Origin: Longilinea sp035560795
GTDB lineage: Bacteria > Chloroflexota > Anaerolineae > Anaerolineales > Anaerolineaceae
Assembly: GCA_035560795.1 (NCBI GenBank)
Contig: DATMYV010000024.1
Coordinates: 5,913-69,912 of the forward strand
Length of the DNA stretch: 64,000 nt
Direction: 5' to 3'
Positions 16,443-25,055 of this stretch are shown here, piece by piece (position 1 is the stretch's first letter; every line of letters starts with the position of its first letter). Made by a program: the position numbers and the translations under genes. The notes beneath the pieces are model-generated. The model worked only from the letters and a program-made list of their open reading frames with translations. It was not told where the DNA came from and searched no databases.

Positions 16443-17105
16443 ATGCGCCGACTGGCAGGTACCATCCTGACAATCCTATTAATCGCCATTTCACTGACCG
16501 CTTGTTCGGTCAACGACTTGCTGGAACAGGTTTGGGGCGGGCAAAACGCCGACAAAGTACTGCTTATTGATAACTTCACTGATCCGATGAGTGGATGGAA
16601 AGTTTGGGTCGGCGAAGATGGTTCCTCCATTGATTATTCGAATGGAGCATTGCGGGTATTCATCAATCAAGCCCAATTTGATTACTGGTCGGTGGCTGGA
16701 AAGAACTACGAGGATGTCCACATCGAGTCGGATATCAAAAAAGGGGATGGACCGGATGACAATGATTTCGGCCTGATCTGCCGTTACCAAAATCAAGACA
16801 ATTTCTACGCTTTCGTGATTAGTTCCGACGGATACGGCGGCATTATTAAAGTGAAGGACGGCAATTACCAGGTACTAAGCGGAGATACGCTGCAATACTC
16901 CGAAGCTATCCGGCGAGGTAGCGATCGCAATCGCTTGCAGGCAGTATGCATTGGAGATGTTTTGACCTTTGCTGTGAATGGAATCCAATTGTTTGAATTG
17001 ACTGATGAGGATTTTACCTCCGGAGATGTCGGCGTGATTGCTGGCGCTTATGACACCGCCGGGGTTGAGGTTCTCTTCGATAACTTTGCGGTGCTCAAGC
17101 CATAA
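16443..17105 (+). CDS. Lipoprotein with a concanavalin/LamG-like beta-sandwich
   Basis: The 220-residue product begins with a lipoprotein signal ending in LTAC (lipobox, Cys21). The mature part reads like a jelly-roll domain of the LamG/DUF1080 type: DNFTDPMSGWKVW, then DFGLICRYQNQDNFYAFVIS, then NRLQAVCIGDVLTFAVNG and LFDNFAVLKP. Such domains bind carbohydrate or act as extracellular modules. GGAGG lies upstream of ATG 16443. It is probably cotranscribed with the TPR gene. Ligand unknown. Confidence 0.82.
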   Translation: MRRLAGTILTILLIAISLTACSVNDLLEQVWGGQNADKVLLIDNFTDPMSGWKVWVGEDGSSIDYSNGALRVFINQAQFDYWSVAGKNYEDVHIESDIKKGDGPDDNDFGLICRYQNQDNFYAFVISSDGYGGIIKVKDGNYQVLSGDTLQYSEAIRRGSDRNRLQAVCIGDVLTFAVNGIQLFELTDEDFTSGDVGVIAGAYDTAGVEVLFDNFAVLKP

Positions 17106-17133
17106 CCGTATCAACCAGAGTGGCTTAATCGGG

Positions 17134-17139
17134 TAAAAT
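17134..17139 (+). promoter_or_regulatory. -10 element placing the mtaB start at or near the transcript 5' end
   Basis: TAAAAT ends eight nucleotides before ATG 17148, so a transcript from here would have a leader of only one or two bases. No convincing -35 is seen; the preceding GGG is shared with several other -10 elements in the window. Confidence 0.4.
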
Positions 17140-17147
17140 AGCGGGGT

Positions 17148-18425
17148 ATGAAGGTTTACCTCGATTCAATCGGCTGCCGCCTGAACCAAAGCGAAATTGA
17201 GAAGATGGCCAGACAGTTCCGTTCTGCCGGCCATGAAATTGTTCGCGCCGCGGGCGAAGCGGATGTGGTGGTTGTAAATACCTGCACGGTCACTTCGCAG
17301 GCTGCGTCAGATTCACGACAAAAAATCCGACAGGCTGCCCGCGCCGGGGATGCTGAGATTTTGGTGACCGGTTGCTGGTCTACGCTCGAACCGGAAAATG
17401 CGCTTGGGCTGCCAGGCGTTCGGCGCTTATTTGCCAATTTTGAAAAAGACCGCCTGGTTTCAAGTTATTTAAATCTACCTGAAGAAATTTTCGATCTCGA
17501 ACCACTGGCGCGCCAACCGCTGCCCGGTCTGCACCTGCGTACGCGCGCGTTCCTGAAGGTGCAGGACGGCTGTGACAACCATTGCACATTCTGCATCACC
17601 CGCATTGCACGCGGCGAAAAGCGCAGCGTGCCAGTGGAACAGGTGCTTTCAGAAACGCTCGCAGCGCAACAAGGCGGTACGAAGGAGATTGTGCTTTCAG
17701 GAGTTCACCTGGGATCGTGGGGAAGCGATTTCGGCAAACCACTTCATCTTTACCAATTGATCGAGACCATTTTACGAAACACTGATATTCCGCGCGTCAG
17801 GCTTTCTTCGCTGGAACCCTGGGACCTGAATGACGCGTTTTTTAACCTTTGGGAAAATCCGCGAATGTGCCGCCATTTGCATTTACCGCTGCAATCTGGT
17901 TCGGCAGCCGTGCTGCGCCGCATGGCTCGAAAAACTATACCTGAAAGCTTCGCCCTGCTGGTCAAACAAGCCCGCAAAATTGCACCTGGGATGGCTATCA
18001 CCACGGATTTGATTGCAGGCTTTCCAGGTGAAACCGAGGCAGAGTTCGCCGAAGGCTTGGGATTTGTGGAAGAAATGCAATTTGCAGATGGTCATGTTTT
18101 TACCTATTCCGAACGTCCAGGAACGCCAGCAGTGCGTCTGCCAGACATGGTGCCGGCTTCGATTCGCAAACAACGCAGTGCTTTATTAAGGGAAGCTATT
18201 GCCCAAAGCAGCAAGCAGTTCCGCCAGATGCAGCTTGGCCGGGAGGAAACGGTAATATGGGAATCCACCGACTCCACTGGTCCTCAGGGTTGGCGGCTGC
18301 ATGGATTGACAGACAATTATCTCAAGGTCAGCGCATTTTCGCCCGAACGATTATGGAATCAATTGGACCAGGTGCGTCTGAATGAATTAACTGAGGACGG
18401 AATTCTGGGAATTTTGGTGGAGTAA
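17148..18425 (+). CDS. mtaB: tRNA t6A37 methylthiotransferase MtaB
   Basis: This 425-residue radical-SAM enzyme adds a methylthio group to N6-threonylcarbamoyladenosine at position 37 of tRNAs reading ANN codons. The N-terminal UPF0004 domain carries the auxiliary cluster cysteines (SIGCRLNQSE, VVNTCTVTS, VTGCWS). The radical-SAM motif CDNHCTFCIT is near residue 142, followed by EIVLSGVHLGSWG and TDLIAGFPGE. A C-terminal TRAM-like region follows. Length and motifs are complete. Confidence 0.95.
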   Translation: MKVYLDSIGCRLNQSEIEKMARQFRSAGHEIVRAAGEADVVVVNTCTVTSQAASDSRQKIRQAARAGDAEILVTGCWSTLEPENALGLPGVRRLFANFEKDRLVSSYLNLPEEIFDLEPLARQPLPGLHLRTRAFLKVQDGCDNHCTFCITRIARGEKRSVPVEQVLSETLAAQQGGTKEIVLSGVHLGSWGSDFGKPLHLYQLIETILRNTDIPRVRLSSLEPWDLNDAFFNLWENPRMCRHLHLPLQSGSAAVLRRMARKTIPESFALLVKQARKIAPGMAITTDLIAGFPGETEAEFAEGLGFVEEMQFADGHVFTYSERPGTPAVRLPDMVPASIRKQRSALLREAIAQSSKQFRQMQLGREETVIWESTDSTGPQGWRLHGLTDNYLKVSAFSPERLWNQLDQVRLNELTEDGILGILVE

Positions 18426-18431
18426 TTTCCT

Positions 18432-19433
18432 GTGCGTGCCATGCTTTTGAAAACCCCGGAGAGTGCCGAGAATTCTCCATTAAAATTGGAGAATGTCCCG
18501 CTGCCCGGTCCTGGGAATCAGGAGATACTCCTGCAAGTGCTGACCTGCGGTGTCTGCCATACCGATTTGCATATCCTTGAGGGTGACCTGGTCCCGCCGA
18601 AATACCCGGTAATTCCAGGCCATCAGGTGGTTGGCAGGGTGGTGATGGCAGGAGAAGGGGTCGCGGAAGGAATGATTGGCCAACGGGTCGGTGCCTACTG
18701 GCTGCATTCAGCTTGCGGAGCTTGCGAATATTGTCTGCGCGGGTTTGAAAATTTATGCCCTTCAGCTCAATTTACCGGTTTCCATGTACCGGGAGGCTTC
18801 GCGGATTATCTATTGGCGGATGCGCGATTTGTTGTGCCAATACCGCAGTCCATCACCGATGAACAGGCGGCGCCGTTATTGTGTGCCGGTGTAATCGGTT
18901 ACCGCTCCCTGAAAAAGTGCGAACTTGAACCTGGCGAACAGCTGGGGCTGTTTGGATTCGGAGCCAGCGCTCACCTAGTTTTGCAGGTTGCACGCTATTG
19001 GAATTGTGAAGTCTTTGTGTTTACACGCTCGAGGGCTCACCAGCAGCATGCTTTGGAGATGGGTGCAGCCTGGGCACGTGGAGCTGACCAGATTCCAGAC
19101 AAATTGCTGGACCGTGCCATCCTGTTTGCTCCAGCTGGCGACCTGGTTCCGTTGGCGCTCAAAGCTGTGCGTCCCGGTGGAACAGTGGCCATCAATGCCG
19201 TCCACCTCAGCCCGATTCCCGAAATGCCATACGAATTGATTTATGGAGAACGCACCCTGCGTTCGGTGGCCAATGTGACCCGCAAGGATGCCTCCGAATT
19301 CTTTATGCTTGCCCAGGAGATTGGCGTTCAGGCAACCGTAAAGATTTATGATCTTGCTGAAGCAAACCGCGCTCTGGTCGATTTAAAATACAGCCGTTTC
19401 AACGGCGAGGCTGTGTTGAGGGTAGCAAAATAA
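18432..19433 (+). CDS. Zinc-dependent alcohol dehydrogenase
   Basis: This 333-residue medium-chain dehydrogenase starts at GTG 18432, six bases after mtaB. The catalytic zinc ligands are in CGVCHTDLH and PGHQVVG, and the structural zinc site is CGACEYCLRGFENLC. A Rossmann domain begins at GLFGFGASAHLVLQVA. It matches the AdhA-like branch of zinc alcohol dehydrogenases, which interconvert primary alcohols and aldehydes with NAD(P)H. The lactate dehydrogenase gene lies convergent just downstream, so fermentation is a plausible context. Confidence 0.9.
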   Translation: MRAMLLKTPESAENSPLKLENVPLPGPGNQEILLQVLTCGVCHTDLHILEGDLVPPKYPVIPGHQVVGRVVMAGEGVAEGMIGQRVGAYWLHSACGACEYCLRGFENLCPSAQFTGFHVPGGFADYLLADARFVVPIPQSITDEQAAPLLCAGVIGYRSLKKCELEPGEQLGLFGFGASAHLVLQVARYWNCEVFVFTRSRAHQQHALEMGAAWARGADQIPDKLLDRAILFAPAGDLVPLALKAVRPGGTVAINAVHLSPIPEMPYELIYGERTLRSVANVTRKDASEFFMLAQEIGVQATVKIYDLAEANRALVDLKYSRFNGEAVLRVAK

Positions 19434-19440
19434 TAAAAAA

Positions 19441-19472
19441 CAAGGCAGAGAAGTGGCCAACACTCTGCCTTG
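19441..19472 (-). terminator. Terminator of ldh (minus strand)
   Basis: A perfect 10-bp stem (19441-19450 and 19463-19472) with a 12-nt loop. On the minus strand it is followed by six Ts. It may also hinder plus-strand readthrough from the alcohol dehydrogenase gene. Confidence 0.8.
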
Positions 19473-19490
19473 ATATATGGAAAATGGGAC

Positions 19491-20450
19491 TCAATCCAGT
19501 TTCAATTGGTGAAGGGTACTTTTCAACACCTCGGCCGATTTTTTCAAGCCGCCCAGCTCATCATTATCCAATTCAAGCTGAACAACCCTTTCAACACCGC
19601 CGCCATCAATGACTGTGGGCAGGCTGAAGCACACATCGTTGATGCCGTAATAATTGTTAATCAGGCTGGAAACGGACATGACTGTACTCTGATCGCGAAT
19701 GATTGCCTCCACCAGGCGGGTCAGGCCGCTGGCAATGGCATAAAACGTGGCGCCTTTGCGCTCAATAATGTGATAAGCAGCATCGCGGGTTTGTTGAAAG
19801 ATCGCGGTAAGCGTTTCAGGTGAACATTGCATTCCATTGGCCGAACAATAAACTGGCAGTCGCATGCCCGCCAGATTGGCCAGCGACCAGACCGGGACTT
19901 CGCTGTCGCCGTGTTCGCCGATAATAAATGCATGAACAGAACGCGGATCGACTCCAAAATGCTGGCTGAGCAGGTAACGGAAACGGGCAGTATCCAGGAT
20001 AGTTCCCGAGCCGATGACCCGTTCGGGTGAAAGCCCAGAGATCTTAAGCGAGGCATATGTCAAAACGTCCACAGGGTTTGTGGCAATGACCAGGATACCT
20101 TCAGAATTGTTCTTAACGATATTGGGTATGATCTGACGAAAGATCTCGGTGTTGCGTGCAGCCAGGTCCAGGCGGGTTTCACCGGGCCGCTGTGCCGATC
20201 CTGCCGTGACGACGGTAACGACAGCGCCGGCGCAGTCCTCATAACTGCCTGCCCAAATGCGGGCTGGCCGGCCGAGCGGTACGGCATGCATCAAGTCCAT
20301 CGCTTCGCCTTCAGCTTTGGCCTGGTTGGCATCGATCAGAACAATTTCACTGGAAAGACCGCTGATCAATAATGAATAAGCAAAGGTCGCGCCGACATTT
20401 CCAGCGCCAATGATGGCTACTCGAGTCGGGTGTCCGTGTTCATGCGTCAT
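19491..20450 (-). CDS. ldh: L-lactate dehydrogenase
   Basis: This 319-residue NAD-dependent 2-hydroxyacid dehydrogenase has the Rossmann motif IIGAGNVGATFAYSL, the active-site loop AQRPGETRLDL and the catalytic histidine in IGEHGDSEV. Gln at the start of the loop, where malate dehydrogenases have Arg, points to pyruvate/lactate as substrates. GCGAGGAGG stands right before ATG 20450, and TATAAT lies farther upstream on the minus strand. It suggests fermentative capacity beside the aerobic oxidase. Confidence 0.92.
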   Translation of the reverse strand: MTHEHGHPTRVAIIGAGNVGATFAYSLLISGLSSEIVLIDANQAKAEGEAMDLMHAVPLGRPARIWAGSYEDCAGAVVTVVTAGSAQRPGETRLDLAARNTEIFRQIIPNIVKNNSEGILVIATNPVDVLTYASLKISGLSPERVIGSGTILDTARFRYLLSQHFGVDPRSVHAFIIGEHGDSEVPVWSLANLAGMRLPVYCSANGMQCSPETLTAIFQQTRDAAYHIIERKGATFYAIASGLTRLVEAIIRDQSTVMSVSSLINNYYGINDVCFSLPTVIDGGGVERVVQLELDNDELGGLKKSAEVLKSTLHQLKLD

Positions 20451-20600
20451 TTTTTCCTCCTCGCAAAATAATGCATTTAATTATATGCTATGACCGCTAT
20501 TTTCGTTCCAGGTGTCCCTAATTTAGACTAAAATAAAGGGTAAAATTACTGCTGTATTTCTTTGAATTACCAAATAGGTTGGACAGGTGGGTTGCAGTCC

Positions 20601-20629
20601 TTGACCTTAAGATTGGTTATTATTATAAT
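20601..20629 (+). promoter_or_regulatory. Promoter of the KimA-like transporter gene
   Basis: TTGACC (20601-20606) and TATAAT (20624-20629) are spaced by 17 bp, giving a leader of about 55 nt. Nine-base arms TTACTGCTG (20546-20554) and CAGCAGTAA (20663-20671) flank this promoter. Confidence 0.78.
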
Positions 20630-20690
20630 AGCTCGCTTTGTCTGACCATATATTGTAAATGGCAGCAGTAACGTATTGAAGTGAGTGTAG

Positions 20691-22634
20691 ATGAATATTG
20701 AAGATCGCAATGGAACGACCGTAGTTCGGCGGACGGGGGAATACAAGCCCAAACCTTCTTTTAATACCTGGTTAATCGGTCGGCCATTACAAACCGCAGA
20801 TTCCGAGCAGCAAACCATTGGCAAGTTTATCGGTCTGGCTGTTTTTTCGTCAGATGCAATGTCGTCTGTTGCTTATGCACCGCAAGAAATGTTGATTGTT
20901 CTGGTGGCAGCCGGAACAGCGGGTTTTGCCTATTCCATTCCACTGGCAATTGCCATCGTTGTTCTCCTGACAATTCTCACTTTATCTTATGAACAGACCA
21001 TACATGCCTATCCCAACGGCGGTGGCGCCTATATCGTATCGCGCGACAATCTGGGCGAGATTCCGGCATTGGTGGCTGCCTCCGCGCTGCTCACAGATTA
21101 TATTTTGACGGTTGCTGTTTCAATTTCGTCCGGCGTGGCACAGGTGGTTTCAGCGCTGCCGAACCTGGAACCATTCAGGGTCACAATTGCGGTCGGAATG
21201 GTCGTCTTCATCACAGTGGTCAATTTACGCGGCATCAAGGAATCCGGCAGCACCTTTGCCATCCCATCGTACTTTTTCGTCTTCATGATGGTCTTAACCG
21301 TGGTTGTTGGATTGTTCCGTTTCCTGGTTGTAGGATCGTTGGGCCAGGTGATCGATCCGCCGCAAGACCTGATGGGCAACCTTGTACAGCCGATCACCAT
21401 TTTCTTAATTCTCAAAGCATTCTCGAGCGGAACGACTGCATTGACCGGGGTTGAAGCGATTTCAAACGGCATAACAGCATTCAAGGAGCCGCGCAGTAAG
21501 AACGCAGGCACTACTTTAATCATGATGGCGTTTATCCTGGGTTCCTTGATGCTTGGCATTACCTTCCTTTCTCACCAAATCGGGGTGTTGCCCTCTGAGG
21601 AGGAGACGGTCATCTCGCAATTGGCACGAACGGTTTTCGACTCACGTGGTGTGTTCTATCTGGCGGCGATTTTTTCAACGATGGTCATCTTAATGCTGGC
21701 AGCCAATACGGCCTTTGCCGGGTTCCCCTGGCTGGCTGCTTTAACCGCAACTGACGGCTATTTACCGCGCCAGTTGACCTACCGCGGCAGCCGACTGGTT
21801 TATTCACGCGGTATTATCATGTTGGCGGCGGCGGCAATATTGTTGATTTTCATTTTTCAGGCAAACGTCACTCGTTTGATTCCGCTGTATGCCATCGGTG
21901 TATTTCTTTCGTTTACATTATCCCAATCCGGCATGGCCCACCGCTGGTATAAAACTGGCAAATTAAAACCGGGGGGGGAGACAAAAGAACGCGGTTCGAT
22001 GCTCAAACATGACCCGCGTTGGTGGATTAAGATGATTATTAACGGCCTGGGGGCAGCCGTAACACTTGTGGTAACCCTGGTTTTTTCGATCACCAAATTT
22101 ACAAGCGGCGCTTATATCGTCCTCATCTTGATTCCACTACTCGTTTTTGTTTTCCTGGCTATTCACCGGCACTATAAATCTATTGCCAAGAAACTTTCAC
22201 TCGATCATTATGGCGCACCGCCGCATCTCTCTCGCAACCGGGTCATTCTGGCAGTGGCAGGGGTGCATCGCGGAACTCTGGCAGCCTTGCGTTATGCCCG
22301 TACGCTTTCGGATGATATTACAGCCGTGCATGTTTCCATCGACCCCCTGGAGGCTGAAAAACTTAAGGAAAAATGGGAAACATGGGGAGATGGCATCCGT
22401 TTGGTTATTCTCGAATCGCCCTACCGTCTTTTTCTCGAACCAATGCTCGAATATATTGATGATATCGACGCGCAGCGGCAACCCAATGATATTATTACGG
22501 TGGTGGTTCCTCAGTTCGTTACCACCAACCTGGTGACAAATATGCTCCACATGCGAACCGCCGATACATTGCGCCATGTTCTATTAAATCGAAAGGGAAT
22601 CGTGATTAATGAAGTTCCCTATCAAGTGGATTGA
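20691..22634 (+). CDS. kimA: KimA-like potassium importer (APC superfamily)
   Basis: This 647-residue protein has about 12 transmembrane segments and a C-terminal cytosolic domain. It follows the Bacillus subtilis KimA pattern closely: SSDAMSSVAYAPQEMLI, AYPNGGGAYIVSRDNLGE, LTDYILTVAVSISSG, KAFSSGTTALTGVEAISNGI and, in the cytosolic part, AVAGVHRGTLAALRYARTLSD. KimA is a proton-coupled high-affinity K+ importer controlled by c-di-AMP. Two TrkA/KtrA-like genes follow at once, which supports potassium as substrate. I found no recognisable c-di-AMP riboswitch in the leader. The start is ATG 20691, with a weak GAAGTGAG ahead. Confidence 0.87.
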   Translation: MNIEDRNGTTVVRRTGEYKPKPSFNTWLIGRPLQTADSEQQTIGKFIGLAVFSSDAMSSVAYAPQEMLIVLVAAGTAGFAYSIPLAIAIVVLLTILTLSYEQTIHAYPNGGGAYIVSRDNLGEIPALVAASALLTDYILTVAVSISSGVAQVVSALPNLEPFRVTIAVGMVVFITVVNLRGIKESGSTFAIPSYFFVFMMVLTVVVGLFRFLVVGSLGQVIDPPQDLMGNLVQPITIFLILKAFSSGTTALTGVEAISNGITAFKEPRSKNAGTTLIMMAFILGSLMLGITFLSHQIGVLPSEEETVISQLARTVFDSRGVFYLAAIFSTMVILMLAANTAFAGFPWLAALTATDGYLPRQLTYRGSRLVYSRGIIMLAAAAILLIFIFQANVTRLIPLYAIGVFLSFTLSQSGMAHRWYKTGKLKPGGETKERGSMLKHDPRWWIKMIINGLGAAVTLVVTLVFSITKFTSGAYIVLILIPLLVFVFLAIHRHYKSIAKKLSLDHYGAPPHLSRNRVILAVAGVHRGTLAALRYARTLSDDITAVHVSIDPLEAEKLKEKWETWGDGIRLVILESPYRLFLEPMLEYIDDIDAQRQPNDIITVVVPQFVTTNLVTNMLHMRTADTLRHVLLNRKGIVINEVPYQVD

Positions 22635-22655
22635 AATTCTCACGCGAGGTAATCA

Positions 22656-23303
22656 ATGAAGGTAATTGTTGTTGGATGTGGAAGAATGGGCGCTGAGTTG
22701 GCATATCGGCTTTTCACGCGTGGCCATGATGTCGCTGTGATCGATACCAGCACGGCGGCATTCAACCATTTGCCAGCTGATTTTCAGGGGCGTTTTTACG
22801 AAGGCGATACACTCAGTTATGACGTGCTGCACCGGGCCGGAATTGAACAATGCGAAGCCCTGGCGGCAGTGACTGATTCGGATCCGTTGAACCTGGTTAT
22901 TGCTCACACCGCCAAGGCGAATTTTCATGTAAAGAATGTTGTCGCCCGCAATTATGATCCCACCTGCCGGCAATTGTACGAAGTTTTCAATATCCAGGTT
23001 GTCAGTGCCACGGGTTGGGCTGCCCAACGCCTGGAGGAAATGATATACCATTCGGAAATCCGGACCGTTTTTTCCGCCGGCAATGGCGAGGTGGAAGTGT
23101 ACGAGTTGAAAGTGCCAGCCGAGTTGGATGGCAAGACCATCGCAAGCCTTTTGGAGGGTACCGAAACGGTGCCTGTTTCGCTAACCCGGGCCGGAAAATC
23201 CATTTTGCCGGCACCAGAACTGACTTTGCAGGAAAATGATATTGTCCATTTCAGCGCAACCCTGGATGGGATTACTGCAATGCGCCAGCGGGTCAACTTC
23301 TAA
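22656..23303 (+). CDS. TrkA/KtrA-like potassium uptake regulatory protein (first copy)
   Basis: This 215-residue protein has an N-terminal RCK/TrkA_N Rossmann domain (VVGCGRMGAELAYRLFTRGH, then VID at the end of the second strand) and a C-terminal TrkA_C region (VEVYELKVPAELDGKTIASL). RCK proteins bind NAD(H) or ATP and gate K+ uptake systems; some TrkA_C domains bind c-di-AMP. GAGG lies before ATG 22656. It sits between the KimA-like gene and a second paralogue. Confidence 0.92.
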   Translation: MKVIVVGCGRMGAELAYRLFTRGHDVAVIDTSTAAFNHLPADFQGRFYEGDTLSYDVLHRAGIEQCEALAAVTDSDPLNLVIAHTAKANFHVKNVVARNYDPTCRQLYEVFNIQVVSATGWAAQRLEEMIYHSEIRTVFSAGNGEVEVYELKVPAELDGKTIASLLEGTETVPVSLTRAGKSILPAPELTLQENDIVHFSATLDGITAMRQRVNF

Positions 23304-23332
23304 GGGCCGCTCGGATAAACAAGGAGAAAATC

Positions 23333-24004
23333 ATGTATGTCATAATTGCGGGCGGGGGTCGAACAGGAACCCAACTGGCGCGTCTGTTGATCAAACAAGA
23401 ACACGAAGTGCATATCATCGAGACCCGCAAAGAGGTTCTCAACCGCTTACACCGCGAGCTTCCGACTGAAATTATCTTTGAGGGTAACCCGGTTGACCCA
23501 AAAATATTGGAGCAGGCTGGCATTGAGCACGCTAATGTATTGGCGGCTTGTACGACCAGTGATGAGATCAACCTGGTACTTTGTTACCTGGCTCGCCAAC
23601 GCTATCATATTACCCGCACCATTGCCAGGGTCAATAATCCGCGGGATGCCTGGCTTTTTGACCAGAAATTCAATGTGGACGTGGCAGTTAACCAGGCTGA
23701 CATTCTCTCGAGCCTGATTCAGGAAGAAATGTCGATGGGCGATATGATGACGTTGTTAAAACTGCGTCGTGGAAATTATTCGTTGGTGGAAGAAAAGATT
23801 CCCGAACAGGCGCGTTCGGTGGGCAAGATGATTAAGGATCTTAAACTACCTGATCATTGCGTAATCGCAGCAATTATCCGCAAGGGCGATGTAATCGTCC
23901 CGCGCGGCATAACAACTCTTGAGGCTGGCGATGAAATTCTGGCGGTCACCGATCCGGAAGGAGCGGTTGAACTGGCCAGTTTGTTCTCGCCGCAAGAGAA
24001 ATAA
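23333..24004 (+). CDS. TrkA/KtrA-like potassium uptake regulatory protein (second copy)
   Basis: This 223-residue paralogue of the preceding gene has the Rossmann motif IIAGGGRTGTQLARLLIKQEH and a C-terminal TrkA_C domain (LKLRRGNYSLVEEKIPEQA up to the terminal SPQEK). AAGGAG precedes ATG 23333. Two adjacent single-RCK genes suggest a heteromeric ring or two regulatory states. No TrkH/KtrB channel is in the window. Confidence 0.92.
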   Translation: MYVIIAGGGRTGTQLARLLIKQEHEVHIIETRKEVLNRLHRELPTEIIFEGNPVDPKILEQAGIEHANVLAACTTSDEINLVLCYLARQRYHITRTIARVNNPRDAWLFDQKFNVDVAVNQADILSSLIQEEMSMGDMMTLLKLRRGNYSLVEEKIPEQARSVGKMIKDLKLPDHCVIAAIIRKGDVIVPRGITTLEAGDEILAVTDPEGAVELASLFSPQEK

Positions 24005-24038
24005 CCGTTTTCATTCTATTGAAATAAAGCTCAGTCGT

Positions 24039-24067
24039 TTGACCCTTTGCCATGATTACGGTATAAT
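24039..24067 (+). promoter_or_regulatory. Promoter of the rpmH operon
   Basis: TTGACC (24039-24044) and TATAAT (24062-24067) are spaced by 17 bp. The predicted leader before rpmH is about 44 nt. Confidence 0.88.
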
Positions 24068-24117
24068 TCGATTTCGGCATTTTGCCGGAACTCTATGGAT
24101 GTTGAAAGGAAAGCGTA

Positions 24118-24291
24118 ATGTCAACGAAGCGGACATATCAACCGAAGATTCATCGCCGCCTGCGCGTGCACGGCTTTCGCTCTCGGATGGCTACAGCCGA
24201 TGGTCGTGAAGTCCTAAAGCGCCGACGCGCCAAAGGCCGCCACAAATTGACCGTCAGCATGAACAACCACGTCAAACGGATTCAGTGGTAG
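24118..24291 (+). CDS. rpmH: Ribosomal protein bL34 with C-terminal tail
   Basis: This 57-residue basic protein begins MSTKRTYQPKIHRRLRVHGF and continues SRMATADGREVLKRRRAKGR, a standard bL34 of the 50S subunit. Family members usually end close to KLTVS; here about ten residues (MNNHVKRIQW) follow. GAAAGGAAAGCG provides the ribosome-binding site. It opens the rpmH-rnpA-yidD-yidC-jag cluster, often close to the replication origin, although no dnaA is present here. Confidence 0.95.
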   Translation: MSTKRTYQPKIHRRLRVHGFRSRMATADGREVLKRRRAKGRHKLTVSMNNHVKRIQW

Positions 24292-24383
24292 CCGAGAGCC
24301 TGGCTTGACCAGGAGAAAGGTACTGGTTGAGCCTGAAATGGTAGCTCAGTGGCCGCGGTTCAAAAACGCGGGCTGGTACATGA

Positions 24384-24758
24384 GTGAGAAGAAGGTTTCG
24401 ATTAACCCGGTCAAACGATTTCAAGCGGGTGCGGCGCGTAGGAAAGTCATATGCGCACCCGCTTGTTGTGTTGATTGTCGACCCGAATCCGGAGGGCGGA
24501 CTGCGCATCGGAGTAACAGCAGGACGTTCCGTTGGCAATGCTGTCTTGCGGAATCGGGCAAAACGACGCTTACGGGCCGCAGTCGATGGGCTGCTACAAG
24601 AATTGGCACCGGGCAAAAATCTGATTCTGTTGGCGCGTCCTGCCATCGCATCTGCCAGCTTTTCAGAAATCCAGACCGCGCTGGCGAGATTGATGTTAAG
24701 GGCTGGCTTGTTGCAAACGGACGAGGAATTCAATGATCGAGCGCGAGCATCCCAATGA
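24384..24758 (+). CDS. rnpA: Ribonuclease P protein component
   Basis: This 124-residue basic protein assists the RNase P RNA in maturing tRNA 5' ends. The RNR motif is clear in NAVLRNRAKRRLRAA, and the start RRRFRLTRSNDFKRVRRVGKS is typical. Translation must begin at GTG 24384, because an in-frame TGA lies immediately upstream (24381-24383). No strong Shine-Dalgarno sequence precedes it. The end overlaps yidD by 26 bp. Confidence 0.94.
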   Translation: MRRRFRLTRSNDFKRVRRVGKSYAHPLVVLIVDPNPEGGLRIGVTAGRSVGNAVLRNRAKRRLRAAVDGLLQELAPGKNLILLARPAIASASFSEIQTALARLMLRAGLLQTDEEFNDRARASQ

Positions 24759-25011
24759 ACCACGCTTGCGGGATTTACCCTTTACCTTGCTGAATTTTCC
24801 TCGTTGGATTTTGCTGGGCTTGATCCGCCTGTACCAGGTGACTTTATCCCGCACGCTTCCGCCGAACACTTGCCGATTTTACCCTACCTGCTCTCATTAT
24901 GGTTACCAGGCGATATACAAGCATGGCGCCATCAAAGGAGCATGGCTGGCAATCGGCCGATTGATCCGGTGCAACCCGTTTAACCCCGGTGGTTACGACC
25001 CAATACCATGA
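24733..25011 (+). CDS. yidD: Membrane protein insertion efficiency factor YidD
   Basis: This 92-residue protein has the YidD core: LIRLYQVTLSRTLPPNTCRF, YPTCSHYGYQAIYKHG and CNPFNPGGYDPIP with the conserved cysteines. YidD is peripheral to the membrane and helps YidC-dependent insertion. An extra N-terminal tail of about 15 residues lies in the overlap with rnpA. GACGAGGAA precedes the ATG. Confidence 0.95.
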   Translation: MIEREHPNEPRLRDLPFTLLNFPRWILLGLIRLYQVTLSRTLPPNTCRFYPTCSHYGYQAIYKHGAIKGAWLAIGRLIRCNPFNPGGYDPIP

Positions 25012-25055
25012 ATTACTGCCGGCAAAAACAGGAAATAACTCCCGATTGAGAATCT

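Noticed and set aside
20546..20671. Long-range inverted repeat TTACTGCTG...CAGCAGTAA ahead of kimA, considered as a riboswitch closing stem (a c-di-AMP switch was expected for KimA).
   Set aside because: A near-consensus promoter (20601-20629) lies inside the enclosed stretch, so the left arm would not be in the transcript, and no c-di-AMP riboswitch core is recognised. The arms may be chance or an operator pair.
24305..24736. 143-residue frame overlapping rnpA.
   Set aside because: Shadow frame; rnpA has the full RNase P protein signature in another frame.
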